64,000 nucleotides of DNA. Source: Epiperipatus broadwayi (lineage: Eukaryota > Onychophora > Udeonychophora > Euonychophora > Peripatidae). Where the stretch lies: positions 1,914,714 to 1,978,713 of the forward strand of contig JAQFVV010012506.1 in assembly GCA_028023455.1 (NCBI GenBank), given 5' to 3'. The notes below the pieces were generated by a model. The model worked only from the letters and a program-made list of their open reading frames with translations, did not search any database and was not told the origin of the DNA. Below are positions 21,869 through 31,741 of this stretch, piece by piece (the first letter of the stretch is position 1; each line of letters starts with the position of its first letter). The position numbers and the translations under genes were made by a program.

Positions 21869-23759
21869 GCAGATAAGATACCAAGCTTAGGTGGAAATTC
21901 GCTCAGAAATTTAAAGTCTTGGCAGATAAACAAGGCATTTACATAGATGAGAACAAAATCAACTCATTCATAAATCTGACAGATAAAACACCCCTGGATG
22001 ATGCCATAGAAGTGCTGGAAAAAGGACCAAGGTACATTGGAGACAAATGGAGGCATCCAAAGATTGAATTAGTAGCTGAAGTCGAAGCAGAGTTGGAAGG
22101 CAATTCAGACAGAGATAATTATGTTGTACAAGTGGCTAATGCATAAACAACAAATCTATTAAGTTTTGCATAAATAATTGGGAAGAGAAAATATCAAATA
22201 CCAAACAATTTCTTAAGAATGAAAACATCACATGCATGAGAAAAGATAAAGGCAACAGGTTTGTAATAATGAGAATGAAGATTACATTCAGGAAGTAAAT
22301 GCACAAATTGACAAACTTGGGTTTCAGAAAATACAGGATTTTAACAACAAGGTAAATAGAGAAAGGTTTATATATTCGATTTTACAGGCGCATTGCAACA
22401 AAGCTTTTTCAAAATTGGAATAATACAGATTATATCCTTTGGCAAAAATACTGCTATGAAAGTACAAACCCTATTGAGATTAATGTTAGACTTTGGGTGA
22501 TCCCATAATTATAAAGTGGCCAAGTTGGTGAACAGATGGCTAATTAAAATGTTGGGTTTGTAAGTTACACAATAAAATCTTCATTTGAATTTGTGTCAAA
22601 AATAAAAAATATACAAGCAAATGCAGACACAAGGCTAGCAGCTATAGACATAACCAAGATGTATGGTTCTATCAACAGACTAAAATCTATACATATTGTA
22701 AAGGAAGCACTGGCTCACAGGAATATAGATCAAGCCCTGATTATGTTTGTAATTGAGTTCTTAAGATGGCTACCCAATAATATCATGAAAATGTTTAATG
22801 GGGAGTGATAGCACATGAAGGATGGATGGCCAATGGGCCTTCAAATTAGTTGTATCATTGCCAGTATTGTAATTAACCATCATGAGCAACATATCTTACT
22901 AAAATATGACAATTCATCAGATTTTAAAATCTACACTAGATATGTGGATGATTTGTTTCTGGTTGCCAACATTGATGTCATTAATGAAATTAAAAAAAGA
23001 TTGTAACAGGCAAGTAAAATATCTAGATGAACTGGTACAATGAGAAAACACACACTTGACCTATAAAATGATTGTGAAGCCATTTGAAATAAGAGGCCAC
23101 ATCCAACCCAATTCCATTATGCCCACCAGTCATAAATTAGCTGGTCTTACATCTTTTCTCCATACCAACAGCTGTGTAAATTAGAAGCAGACAGGAAGAA
23201 AAATCTAATATTATACAGGGAAGACTTGCTACAGATGGGGTTCAAACATGGGCTAATCAACAGGAAAATCAAATGTTTCTACAATAAAGCAAACAATAAT
23301 ATACCTAATGTGGATACACACAGACTTCTGTTGCCATACATTCCAAGTTTACATAATAAATTTTATGCAATTTTTAATAGACAGTTCCAATTAAGTTTTT
23401 GACCCCCCAGTTCTAACAGATTAATTAACAACATAGATAAACTAATCCTGGCTCAAACACCTCAGGCCATTTACAATATTGCATGCTCTCACACAAATTG
23501 TAGAGCTTCATATTATGGGGAAACTAAGGCAGCACTGGAAACCACATTACTACAACACAGATATTCAGATCCATCACACTACTCCATTTTTGCACTACAT
23601 CAGAAACTGACAGGATACCAGTGTGAACCACAAGAGATCAACCTGATCTGCAAAGAGAGACATGATATGAAAAGAAAAGTGAAAGAGGCCTGCTTCATCG
23701 CTATGGATTGCAATTCTATCAATCGTAAAGACACATGCTTCTCAATATCAAAAAAATAG
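21866..23759 (+). pseudogene. Penelope-like element, copy D: near-full-length N-term/RT/GIY-YIG, broken
   Basis: The most complete PLE. 21919-22143: INLTDKTPLDDAIEVLEKG, the short N-terminal motif of PLE proteins. About 22200-22340, across frames: RKDKGNRFVIM, the RT finger block with the K-G-N signature. 22593-22800: LAAIDITKMYGSI, RT motif A with D. 22815-23006: DGWPMGLQISCIIAS (PMG block) and YTRYVDDLFLVA (catalytic YVDD). 23100-23400: thumb. 23470-23759: IYNIACSH, ASYYGET and a C-terminal NSINRK before TAG, i.e. GIY-YIG. Frameshifts and stops (22143, 22808, 23004, about 23400) make it inactive, though catalytic residues remain. It is flanked by inverted repeats at 19815-19960 and 23792-23942. 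Family is closer to copy C than to A/B. Confidence 0.88.
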
Positions 23760-23791
23760 AACAATTAACCTTTAACCTTGTTTAATTTGTA

Positions 23792-23942
23792 GATAATTAT
23801 AGAGAGTTACTTCTCTCAGAGTTATCAATATGAGAGCATGCCTCTTGAAAGCGCTCAGTGAAAAATTTAATAATAAAAGTAAACCGTAGTTTTGAGGGTT
23901 AGGTGTTAATAGTGCCAATATTGTTTTTCTCATATAATTATC
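23792..23942 (-). repeat. inverted flanking repeat of PLE copy D, right
   Basis: Inverted partner of 19815-19960, starting about 30 bp after the PLE stop codon. It contains a hairpin GAGAG-CATGC-CTCTT followed by GAAA and a self-complementary AGCGCT. This resembles part of a hammerhead, but the first core box is absent. Confidence 0.7.
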
Positions 23943-24234
23943 ATGATAGTTAAGAAGCATACATATGATAAAAATTATCTAAAATGAAAAAAAAATCCAT
24001 TATTTTATTTTATATAATTTTTAAATAAATAATATATAAACTATCATTTTATAATGACAATAATTCCATACATTTATTATAACAATATTACTACATTGTA
24101 CAGGCTTAAATTGCATTTATATATGTAATATATGTGGGATTCGAACTCAGATTTTCACATGACCCACTACTCTCAGTGCCATCTCATATTGCTAACCCAC
24201 CTGATCACACACATGTTGAAAAGATAAACAATCA

Positions 24235-24276
24235 CCAATATACATATTTCATGCTAAAACAGCAATCATCAGTTGG
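24235..24276 (-). ncRNA. hammerhead ribozyme motif (left arm, copy 2)
   Basis: Minus strand: CCAA, CTGATGA, stem II TGCT/AGCA inside a T-T mismatch at 10.1/11.1, GAAA, stem III ATATGTAT, A, TTGG. Stem I and core boxes are intact. The closing stem-II pair is lost, consistent with C-to-T decay at a CpG. Confidence 0.6.
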
Positions 24277-24512
24277 TCTAGATTTCTATCCTCACACATA
24301 TATATAATCAGTGCTCAGCTTTATATTAAGATAGCCAATCTTCATACTTTAATGGACAGGCTTCAAACTATTCCAACTCACAACTCTTCAGCCTTTCATG
24401 AAGAGTTGTGAGTTGGAATAGTTTGAAGCCTGTCCATTAAAGTATGAAGATTGGCTATCTTAATATAAAGCTGAGCACTGATTATATATATGTGAGAGGA
24501 TAGTAATCTAGA

Positions 24513-24555
24513 CCAACTGATGATTGCTGGTTTAGCATGAAATACATATATTGGT
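24513..24555 (+). ncRNA. hammerhead ribozyme motif (right arm, copy 2)
   Basis: CCAA, CTGATGA, stem II TGCT/AGCA with loop GGTTT, GAAA plus one extra A, ATACATAT, A, TTGG. Mirror of the left arm apart from a few bases. Same loss of the 10.1/11.1 pair. Confidence 0.6.
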
Positions 24556-25016
24556 GATTATTTATCTTTTCAACGTGTGTGATCAGGTGGCTCAGCAATA
24601 TGAGATGGCACTGAGAGTAGTGGGTCATGTGAAAGTCTGAGTTCGAATCCCACATATATAACAATATTACAAAAAAGCTTTTTTTCGGGAAATATTTTAT
24701 GTCTTTCTCAATGTAATATATTAAAAATTCTGTTTACATTGTATATATGTTGTTTATTATATAAAATTAATTAGGGTCAAAAATAATGGTATTTTATATT
24801 ACAATGAAAATTTATATTAATTACTTAAAAATGGTATTAATATTTTATTTTTATAAAAAGCTTTATTATACACATAAATTTATGCATATAATTGTTATTA
24901 TTGCACCACAATTTTATATGTTGCTTATATGATAATGGTTGAGATCCAATTAAAATGTTAATGTTATCATAATATTTGTATTCATATCTTTTACTCATGG
25001 AAATATTTATTTTACA

Positions 25017-25042
25017 CACACACACACACATATATATATATA
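25017..25042. repeat. (CA)n-(TA)n compound microsatellite
   Basis: CACACA run passing into TATATA. Similar compound tracts are at about 29-52 and 41232-41255. Confidence 0.9.
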
Positions 25043-25727
25043 ATAGAATGATTATTTTCAAAATGTAAAATTATTTAATTAGCAGCTTTATAATGAAGAA
25101 AAAAAGTTAAATATTACAGAAGAACTTGAAATATTAATAATTTTATCTTTCTAAGTAGAGAAATATTCTTATATTATAATATGAATAGTAAACTGAATTC
25201 CCTTTTAAGATTGAATTTATGAACATGAAATCTGTAAATCCAATCCATTAGTAAGGACATAGCGTTATTTTTAATCCTTATTTTAAAAACTTTATTTAAA
25301 AATCATACATTTTACTAAATAACTCATTTTTTCAGATAAATTTATTCTTTTAGACTTTATTAATATTTTTATTATTATTAATCTTTTTATAGATAAAATA
25401 TTCTTTTCTTGTTATGAAAAAAAGAATGAGCAAACAAAATGTATTAATGCTAAAGGAGAAAAATGGAAAAAAGTATAAGAAAAAAAAATGAAATGAAAAA
25501 TCAATTTTTGATGTCAAATAAAAGTCATTGAAAATAAAATTTTGAAATAGTTTTTTATTTTATTTTTTCAAATCAATGTCTTATTTTGTTTTTAGTCATA
25601 TGTCTTTAAATTAATAACTATGCATCTATAAAATAAATAAAACCATCAGTAGCATAAGTTGAAAAGAAAAATCCAATAAAACCAAAATGATTATTTATTA
25701 GAATGGAAAGACAATACAAAAAACACC

Positions 25728-25739
25728 ACGGATAACCTA

Positions 25740-25775
<36 letters not shown>

Positions 25776-25787
25776 TAGGTTATCCGT
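25728..25787. repeat. perfect AT-cored palindrome 1
   Basis: The arm ACGGATAACCTAGTCTA and its exact inverted copy enclose a (TA)n core. It abuts a second, different palindrome. It could extrude as a cruciform. Confidence 0.92.
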
Positions 25788-25804
25788 GTCTCATGTAGAA
25801 TGTA

Positions 25805-25842
<38 letters not shown>

Positions 25843-25860
25843 TACATTCTACATGAGACA
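25787..25860. repeat. perfect AT-cored palindrome 2
   Basis: The arm TGTCTCATGTAGAATGTAAT and its exact inverted copy enclose a (TA)n core of about 30 bp. It begins at the base where palindrome 1 ends. Confidence 0.92.
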
Positions 25861-27262
25861 ATAAATAATTAATTCAGCCTTTAAATTTAAAATTTTAATC
25901 TAGCTTTAATAAAGATGCACTGTATCAAAAGCTTGGCTACACTCTCTAGTAGAATATAATATTATTGTTGACCATACTTAAGTACTGTATTTTTGTTACA
26001 CACATACACACAGATAATGTAATTGGCACCTATTAATTTATTTTTAAAATTACATTTATTAAATATTATTTTTCATTTAACTTTTATATTCTTAAATTAT
26101 CACTAAGTACTCTGGGTTCACATTCAAACCAATTAAAACTTGAAAACTTTTTCAAGTTCTAATGCAGGTTTAGGATTTCCCCTACATAGCTACTTCATAA
26201 CAAACCAGATATTGATTAAAAATGAGTATTAGATAGTAGATAAAAGAAAGATCTAGAACAGATCAGACTTTTATTATCCAGCAATTAACAAGTCTGAGAA
26301 TACATTTCTGGCACTGTTCTTCCATAAGAAATGTTAGAAAGATTTTATCCTGCAGTGTATTACTTAAAGGCTGTTTTATTTCTCACTGAAAACATTTTGT
26401 AATTTTTAACATGAATTCAAAAAGGGTAAAATAATTTTCTCAAGTAATAGAGCAATTATCAAATAAGTTCAAAATGTTTAGTTTACAGTTAACTCTACTA
26501 CTATTGAAATATTTGATAAGTCAGCATCTAACTATTTTTATCTAGAAAATAAAAGTAGTAGAATAATATGATTCAATCATATACATTCTAGTGAACATAT
26601 TTTTTTAAAAAATATTATTTATGTAATAATTATTATGGAATTTTTTTCTAAAGCATTTCATTCTCCTCTAGGACAGAAGGACTGACAAACTATTAAAAAA
26701 AAGAAAATGTAGAAATTACGATTTATTAAACCATGCATTTTGACAGTAATTACTAAAGCCACTGCCTTTCTACAAATTAAACAACTTTGATTTTTCATCA
26801 TATTCACTCCACATTTTAATATCATAGAGTAAAATGTATGCGGACCACTGCCAAAAGTAATGTCCATTGTTTAGAACCAAAAACGCATAGAAGTGATTTT
26901 GGTTGTCATCCAGATGTATTTATTTCTATCAGATATCAATTTAACAAACATTCTTATTAATATTTGTAATCAGCAAACCTACATGTTAATAAAATATTTA
27001 CTGGTATAAATATAATACAAATTGTATTTTTTTTCTTAATTCAAAAGATTTTATTATTTCTAATTAAAATTAACTAATGATTTTCTAATTAAAAATGAGT
27101 TAAAGCTGAAATTCTGGCCGATTCTGTATCAAGTATCTTCCAGGTGCATTGAATGTCTTTTCATTTCCTAAGTTTCTGACAATTTACTTATTTAATTATG
27201 TAGCATAATTATAATTTATTTAAATGCAAGTATATTATCTATATGAACCTAAGGTAATTTGA

Positions 27263-27445
27263 AAGGGTTTGAAATCAGATTTTCAAAGCACCCTATATAT
27301 ATATCCACTCTATCTTATACACTCAGATTTTAAGCACTCTACATCTATCGAGTCCATCTTGAACAATCAATACACATGTATTAGTTGTATAAGATGGAGA
27401 GGATAAATCTAGGGTGCTTGAAAATATGAGTTCAAATCTTTTTGA
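27263..27445. repeat. small foldback with tRNA-like ends
   Basis: Outer ends GGTTTGAAATC (left) and GAGTTCAAATC (right) are inverted. The arms share TTTTCAAGCACCCTA-like and ATCTTATACA blocks. It resembles the outer ends of the 4.15 and 24.1 kb palindromes joined without the ribozyme part; no CTGATGA core is present. Confidence 0.65.
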
Positions 27446-28032
27446 GTAACATAATTATCAAAATTAAGATTTTGAAAAATCTTTTATTGATTTTAAGCAG
27501 TGTAAACTCATTATTGTTTTTCTTCATTATGAATATTATTTGATGAACTTAATGAGCTTAAGTTTTAATCTTCATTTTTTTTCTCATTACAATGATTTAT
27601 TTTTGATATCCAACATGAGGCATGATAACTAACTTATGTTTGTTATTACAAATTGAAATGATATATTTAAATAAAAATCCTAATAGATTAGAAACAAATG
27701 AGATTATCATAATAAAAATAAACAAGTCAAAGGCAATACTAATATGAATATTCAGAATATGGCCTCAATTTTTTTGCATGACAAATTTTTCCTTGTTTTT
27801 TTTTTTGATCGGTTAAAATCTTTATGCATTTATTCATTTATTTTTTAATAGTGTATATGATTCCATATAAAATTTATAAATATTTTTGCATGTTAAAATT
27901 TCAGTATCATTTAATTTTGGAGTTCTAATTAATATTTGATTATCTGTTTGGATTTTGTTTTATCTGAAGTTTTTTTTTACAAAATTGTTTAAATAAGATA
28001 TTATTTTATATAGCACAATGTTTTAAAACTGT

Positions 28033-28315
28033 AACAATAATCAACCATTAAGCTAATGCACATGCACTTTGTGGATTTTAACTATAAATGAATACTCTCA
28101 CATTCCAAACACAAAATAAAGTCTTTGTCAAAAGATATAATGACCCAACTATCCTTTCAACTTAAATGTTTAAGATAACATTTGGATTGAAAGGATAGAT
28201 GGATTCATTCTATCTTTTCACAAAGACTTTATCTTGTGTTTGGAAAGTGAGAGTATTTATTTATAGTTAAAATCCACAAAGCACATGTGCATTAGCTTAA
28301 TGGTTGATTATTGTT
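28033..28315. repeat. foldback MITE-like palindrome
   Basis: Arms of about 130 bp: AACAATAATCAACCATTAAG at the left and its inverse at the right. The inner parts share CTTTGTGGATTTTAACTATA, CACTTTCCAAACACAA-like and ACAAAGACTTTAT blocks. The centre is near 28172. No ORF, and unrelated to the ribozyme palindromes. Confidence 0.85.
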
Positions 28316-28869
28316 TAAAGTAAAAATTGTAACTTATTCTGTATTAGTAATTTCAAGGATTAAAATATCTGTGGTTAATTGTGATTATTCCATTAAAAAA
28401 GTTTTGCTATTACACCAAATCTCATTGATGAGATATCAATTTAAAAAGAAAATTAATTATTAAATTATTGTAAAAGAGTAGTCTTTAATTATTTTTATAT
28501 GGAGAAAACATTTTACCCTAATCTTTCTACTTAATCCTGCTTGATTCTTTGAGTTGTTGGCTTAGAAAATAAAAATTTCTGTCAGAATTTAATATCATGA
28601 GTTAGATGATTTATGGCAACAATTAAGCTTTTATCTTCATATATATATTTGAAAACATTCTTTTAAAAATAGTAAATGATCACATTACTACAGACATTTT
28701 TATGTTAATAAAACTTCCTGTAACATTTATATGAGATATTTTTTATATAATTATATTTGTTAAAAATGTCATTTGTTTTTTATTTTTTAATTATTATATA
28801 ACATTATTTGAAGATAATGATTGGTGCAAAAAAATTATAGAAATTTTCCAGGATATTGAATGATGTATA

Positions 28870-31733
28870 TCATTTCCAAAGTGATCGATGTCGACATCAT
28901 GGGGTCGATTTGAACTTTGTAGAGGTCGTTAGTTTCGACAAAAAACCTTGGGGATGACAACAGCAAAAATAAACCCCCTTACTACTGCTATTTGTTTGTT
29001 ACTTCAAAATATTTGTGATTCCAGTAGGTAACTAATTAAGAAGTAAAATAATTTTTAAAAAAAAGACTTTTTTGATAAAAACACATTACATACCAAACGC
29101 AAAAAGATAAAATGTGTCATTAAAAAAGTCACACACAAGAATGCATAAAAATAGATGTAGCACAAATATGTCTGTGCATTGTCTTATTGAATGTATCAAG
29201 GGAAATGCAGATATGAAAAACTATTGCATGTCTGTGCTTGTTTGCTGTGGGACAAGACGATATTTGATATTAGCAGAATTTATCAGTCTTGTACAGTCAT
29301 ACTTTGGATAACACATTATAAATTGGTTCGTTTGATGTGTCAAGAACTTATTTGTGATTTGAATTTTAAATAAAATTATTTATTGAAGAGCAGTACTACG
29401 AAAAAGAAAATCTGAGGTCACAGTCTATTTATTCGAGTTTGAACAGAAATCTTCTGTTTCAAGTAAGTTCATACTTTATTGTTTATAATTATTACAGGGC
29501 TGTCAAAATTATTTGTTAATAAAAGTTTTTGTTCCTTACGACAATAATATGATTGAAGCAAAAAAGAAATGCAGACTGTACAGCTTGGATTATCTGAAGT
29601 TAGGATTGGTCCAGTCATTATCAAACAAACATTTACCAATGTGCTTTATATGTAAAAACATCTTTAGCAATGAAACCATCAAAACTAATAGATCACTTGA
29701 ACAGAATTCACCCTGACAAAAAAGAAAAAGATTTGTAATATTTTCAATCACTGAAAGATAACATTCTAAAGAGAACTACAATAGATAATATGTTTGTTTC
29801 AACATCAAAATAAATGATGATGGATTAAGGGCATTGTACAACATATCCCTATTCATTGCAAAGTCTAGTGAGCACCACACCATAAGGGAGAAATTAATTC
29901 TACCTGCCATCATGGAGTTATTGAACCCTGTATTCCATAAACCTGCACAAGATATTATAAAAGAGATTATTTTAAAGACATATTGAGGAAATGAGTTATG
30001 ACCTGAAAACTGTTTGTGTAATCATTTGCAAAAAAAAAAAAAACGTTTTTTCTCTCCAATTGGATGAGTCAACATTACTTGGAAAATGGAGCTTTGTTGT
30101 TGTCATAAGTTTGCTTTATTCAAAATTAGGGAATGCATGAAGAGCTACCAGAACTTTAAATACTGACACCAGAAGCAAATCAATTTTTAATTTAATGAAG
30201 CTATTTTTTAAGGAAAAAAGTAATTCCATTGATAAACAGAATATTTGATGCAACAGATGGAGCACCAGCTATGGTTGGTCATTATTGTGGTTTCATAAGT
30301 TACCTGAAACAACATGCACCTGAAGTTTTTGCACTTCATTGCATAATCCATAGGCAACATTTAGTAGCCAAGAACCATAGCAACAAATTGCATCAATCAC
30401 TTCAGTTTGTTGGAATAGCTGTGAAGTAATGCTTTGAGCACTAGACTATTTCCTTGATTATGTGAGGAAAGTGATGAAGATTTCTATCGATTGGTTCTCC
30501 ATACTAAAGTCTTCTGGCTTTCAAAAGATTTCTGTTTGGTGAGATTTTTTGCACTTTTTCAATTTGTTTTAGAGTTTTTAGAAGATGAGAATTCCAGTTT
30601 GAAAGAAAATTTACTTAAGAGTAAAACAGATATTGTTATTTAACCAACTTATTTGCCAAATTTAGTGATGATAATTTACAACTGCAAGGATAAATCTCAT
30701 CAAAACAAAATCGATTATATTGGCTTTTGTTGTAGATTAATGTTTTTTAAGCAAAATATTACAACATCTGAGCTTTCCCAGTTCCCCAACTTATTTAAGA
30801 TAGGCACAATCTAAGAAGAAAACACTTTGCTGTATGTCAACCACTTGGAGGCCTTTCACTTAGATTTCAAAACTAGCTTTGACGATATTCTATCATTGAA
30901 AATACCAGACTGGATAATAAATCCATACACTACTAGTGCAGAACCAAATATAATTTTGCAAGATGAGCTGATAACCATAAGCATGAATGAGAATCTCAAG
31001 GTACAATTCAAACAGGATTATCAAAATTTTTTTGTCTGCAACAAAATATTCCACTTCTATACCCGGTTCTATGAACTGTTGTACAAAAGTATCTGCTGGT
31101 ATTTCCATCATATCTGGTAGAGAGATGCTTCAGTGTAGTTTTAAACCTGCTTTAGAATAGACATCGATTGCATATCACTGAACGTGAAGATTTGAGAATG
31201 CAACTCACTAATTTAATACTGGACATAGATAAATTGTTGGCAGATCACCAGGTCATCTCATTAAATTCAGTTTTCCAAGCTAATTTATTTGGTATTATTA
31301 TTTTTATAATTCCGATTAAAATCTTTCTTTGTTGTAATTTTGTTGATGTTTAATTCTGTCTGAATATGTTGAATTTTTCATTTCATTTTTATGTTTAATA
31401 AAGTGATTTCAATATTTGTACTTATTTTGAATTTACATACATATTTATTTCATAAATGTCAAAAATTAAAAAAAAACTGCTTGTATTTTCGTTAGTGGAG
31501 ATATGGATATTAAATGGGGCACAAGATAATGCCACATTCCGTAGTCCTTTTATGATTTTCAATCATTAATTATAAGTGATTAAAATGAAAAGTTTGATAT
31601 CTATTGAAGTATTTAATATCGAGTACTGTACAAATTTATTAATCTGAGTAAGTAAAGTAAATGATTAGGAGATCGACGGTTTTAAAAGTTTTTGCTAAAA
31701 GCTTCTGCGGCCGAAAAAAGTTTGGGGACTCTT
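28870..31733 (+). mobile_element. hAT-superfamily transposon with decayed transposase
   Basis: The flanks GATGTATA (28862-28869) and GATGTATA (31734-31741) are a perfect 8-bp duplication. The right end, read inward on the minus strand, is AAGAGTCCCCAAACTTTTTT then CGGCCGC, a classic hAT/Charlie-type terminus. The left end (TCATTTCCAAAGTG...) is a worn match. Total 2864 bp, the usual size of an autonomous hAT. It carries a plus-strand transposase remnant in the middle. Confidence 0.8.
29513..31254 (+). pseudogene. hAT transposase pseudogene (ZBED5/SCAND3-like)
   Basis: Order of recognisable blocks on the plus strand: a BED-type zinc finger at 29580-29730 (YLKLGL, MCFICKNIFSNETIK, then, one frame over, LIDHLNRIHPDKK, giving C..C...H....H); SLQLDEST near 30060 (start of the RNase H-like catalytic core with its first Asp); DATDGAPAMVGHYCGF and LHCIIHRQHLVAK at 30230-30420 (second catalytic Asp region); DDNLQLQG near 30670; FPSYLVERCFSVVLNLL and REDLRMQLTNL at 31100-31250 (hATC dimerisation domain). 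Many stops and frameshifts, so no enzyme is made. The domestic ZBED genes are the closest recalled relatives, but the context (TIR, duplication) shows a transposon. Confidence 0.88.
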
Positions 31734-31741
31734 GATGTATA

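Larger units (their letters stand above)
24126..24660. repeat. palindromic ribozyme-bearing tRNA-tailed element, copy 2 (two arms)
   Basis: An almost perfect inverted repeat with arms of about 265 bp and a centre near 24394 (only about 8 bp of unpaired spacer, CCTTTCAT). The outer ends are tRNA-like. On the right arm GGTGGCTCAGCAATATGAG gives an A-box-like start and GAGTTCGAATCCCAC a textbook B box; the left arm has the mirror image. Each arm carries a hammerhead motif. The arms are more alike than in the 4.15 kb copy, so this one is younger or has been homogenised. No protein coding. The transcript of either strand would fold into a ~260-bp hairpin. Confidence 0.88.

Noticed and set aside
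24570-24655. Functional tRNA gene
   Set aside because: Good B box but no cloverleaf acceptor stem or anticodon arm; it is the end of the palindromic repeat.
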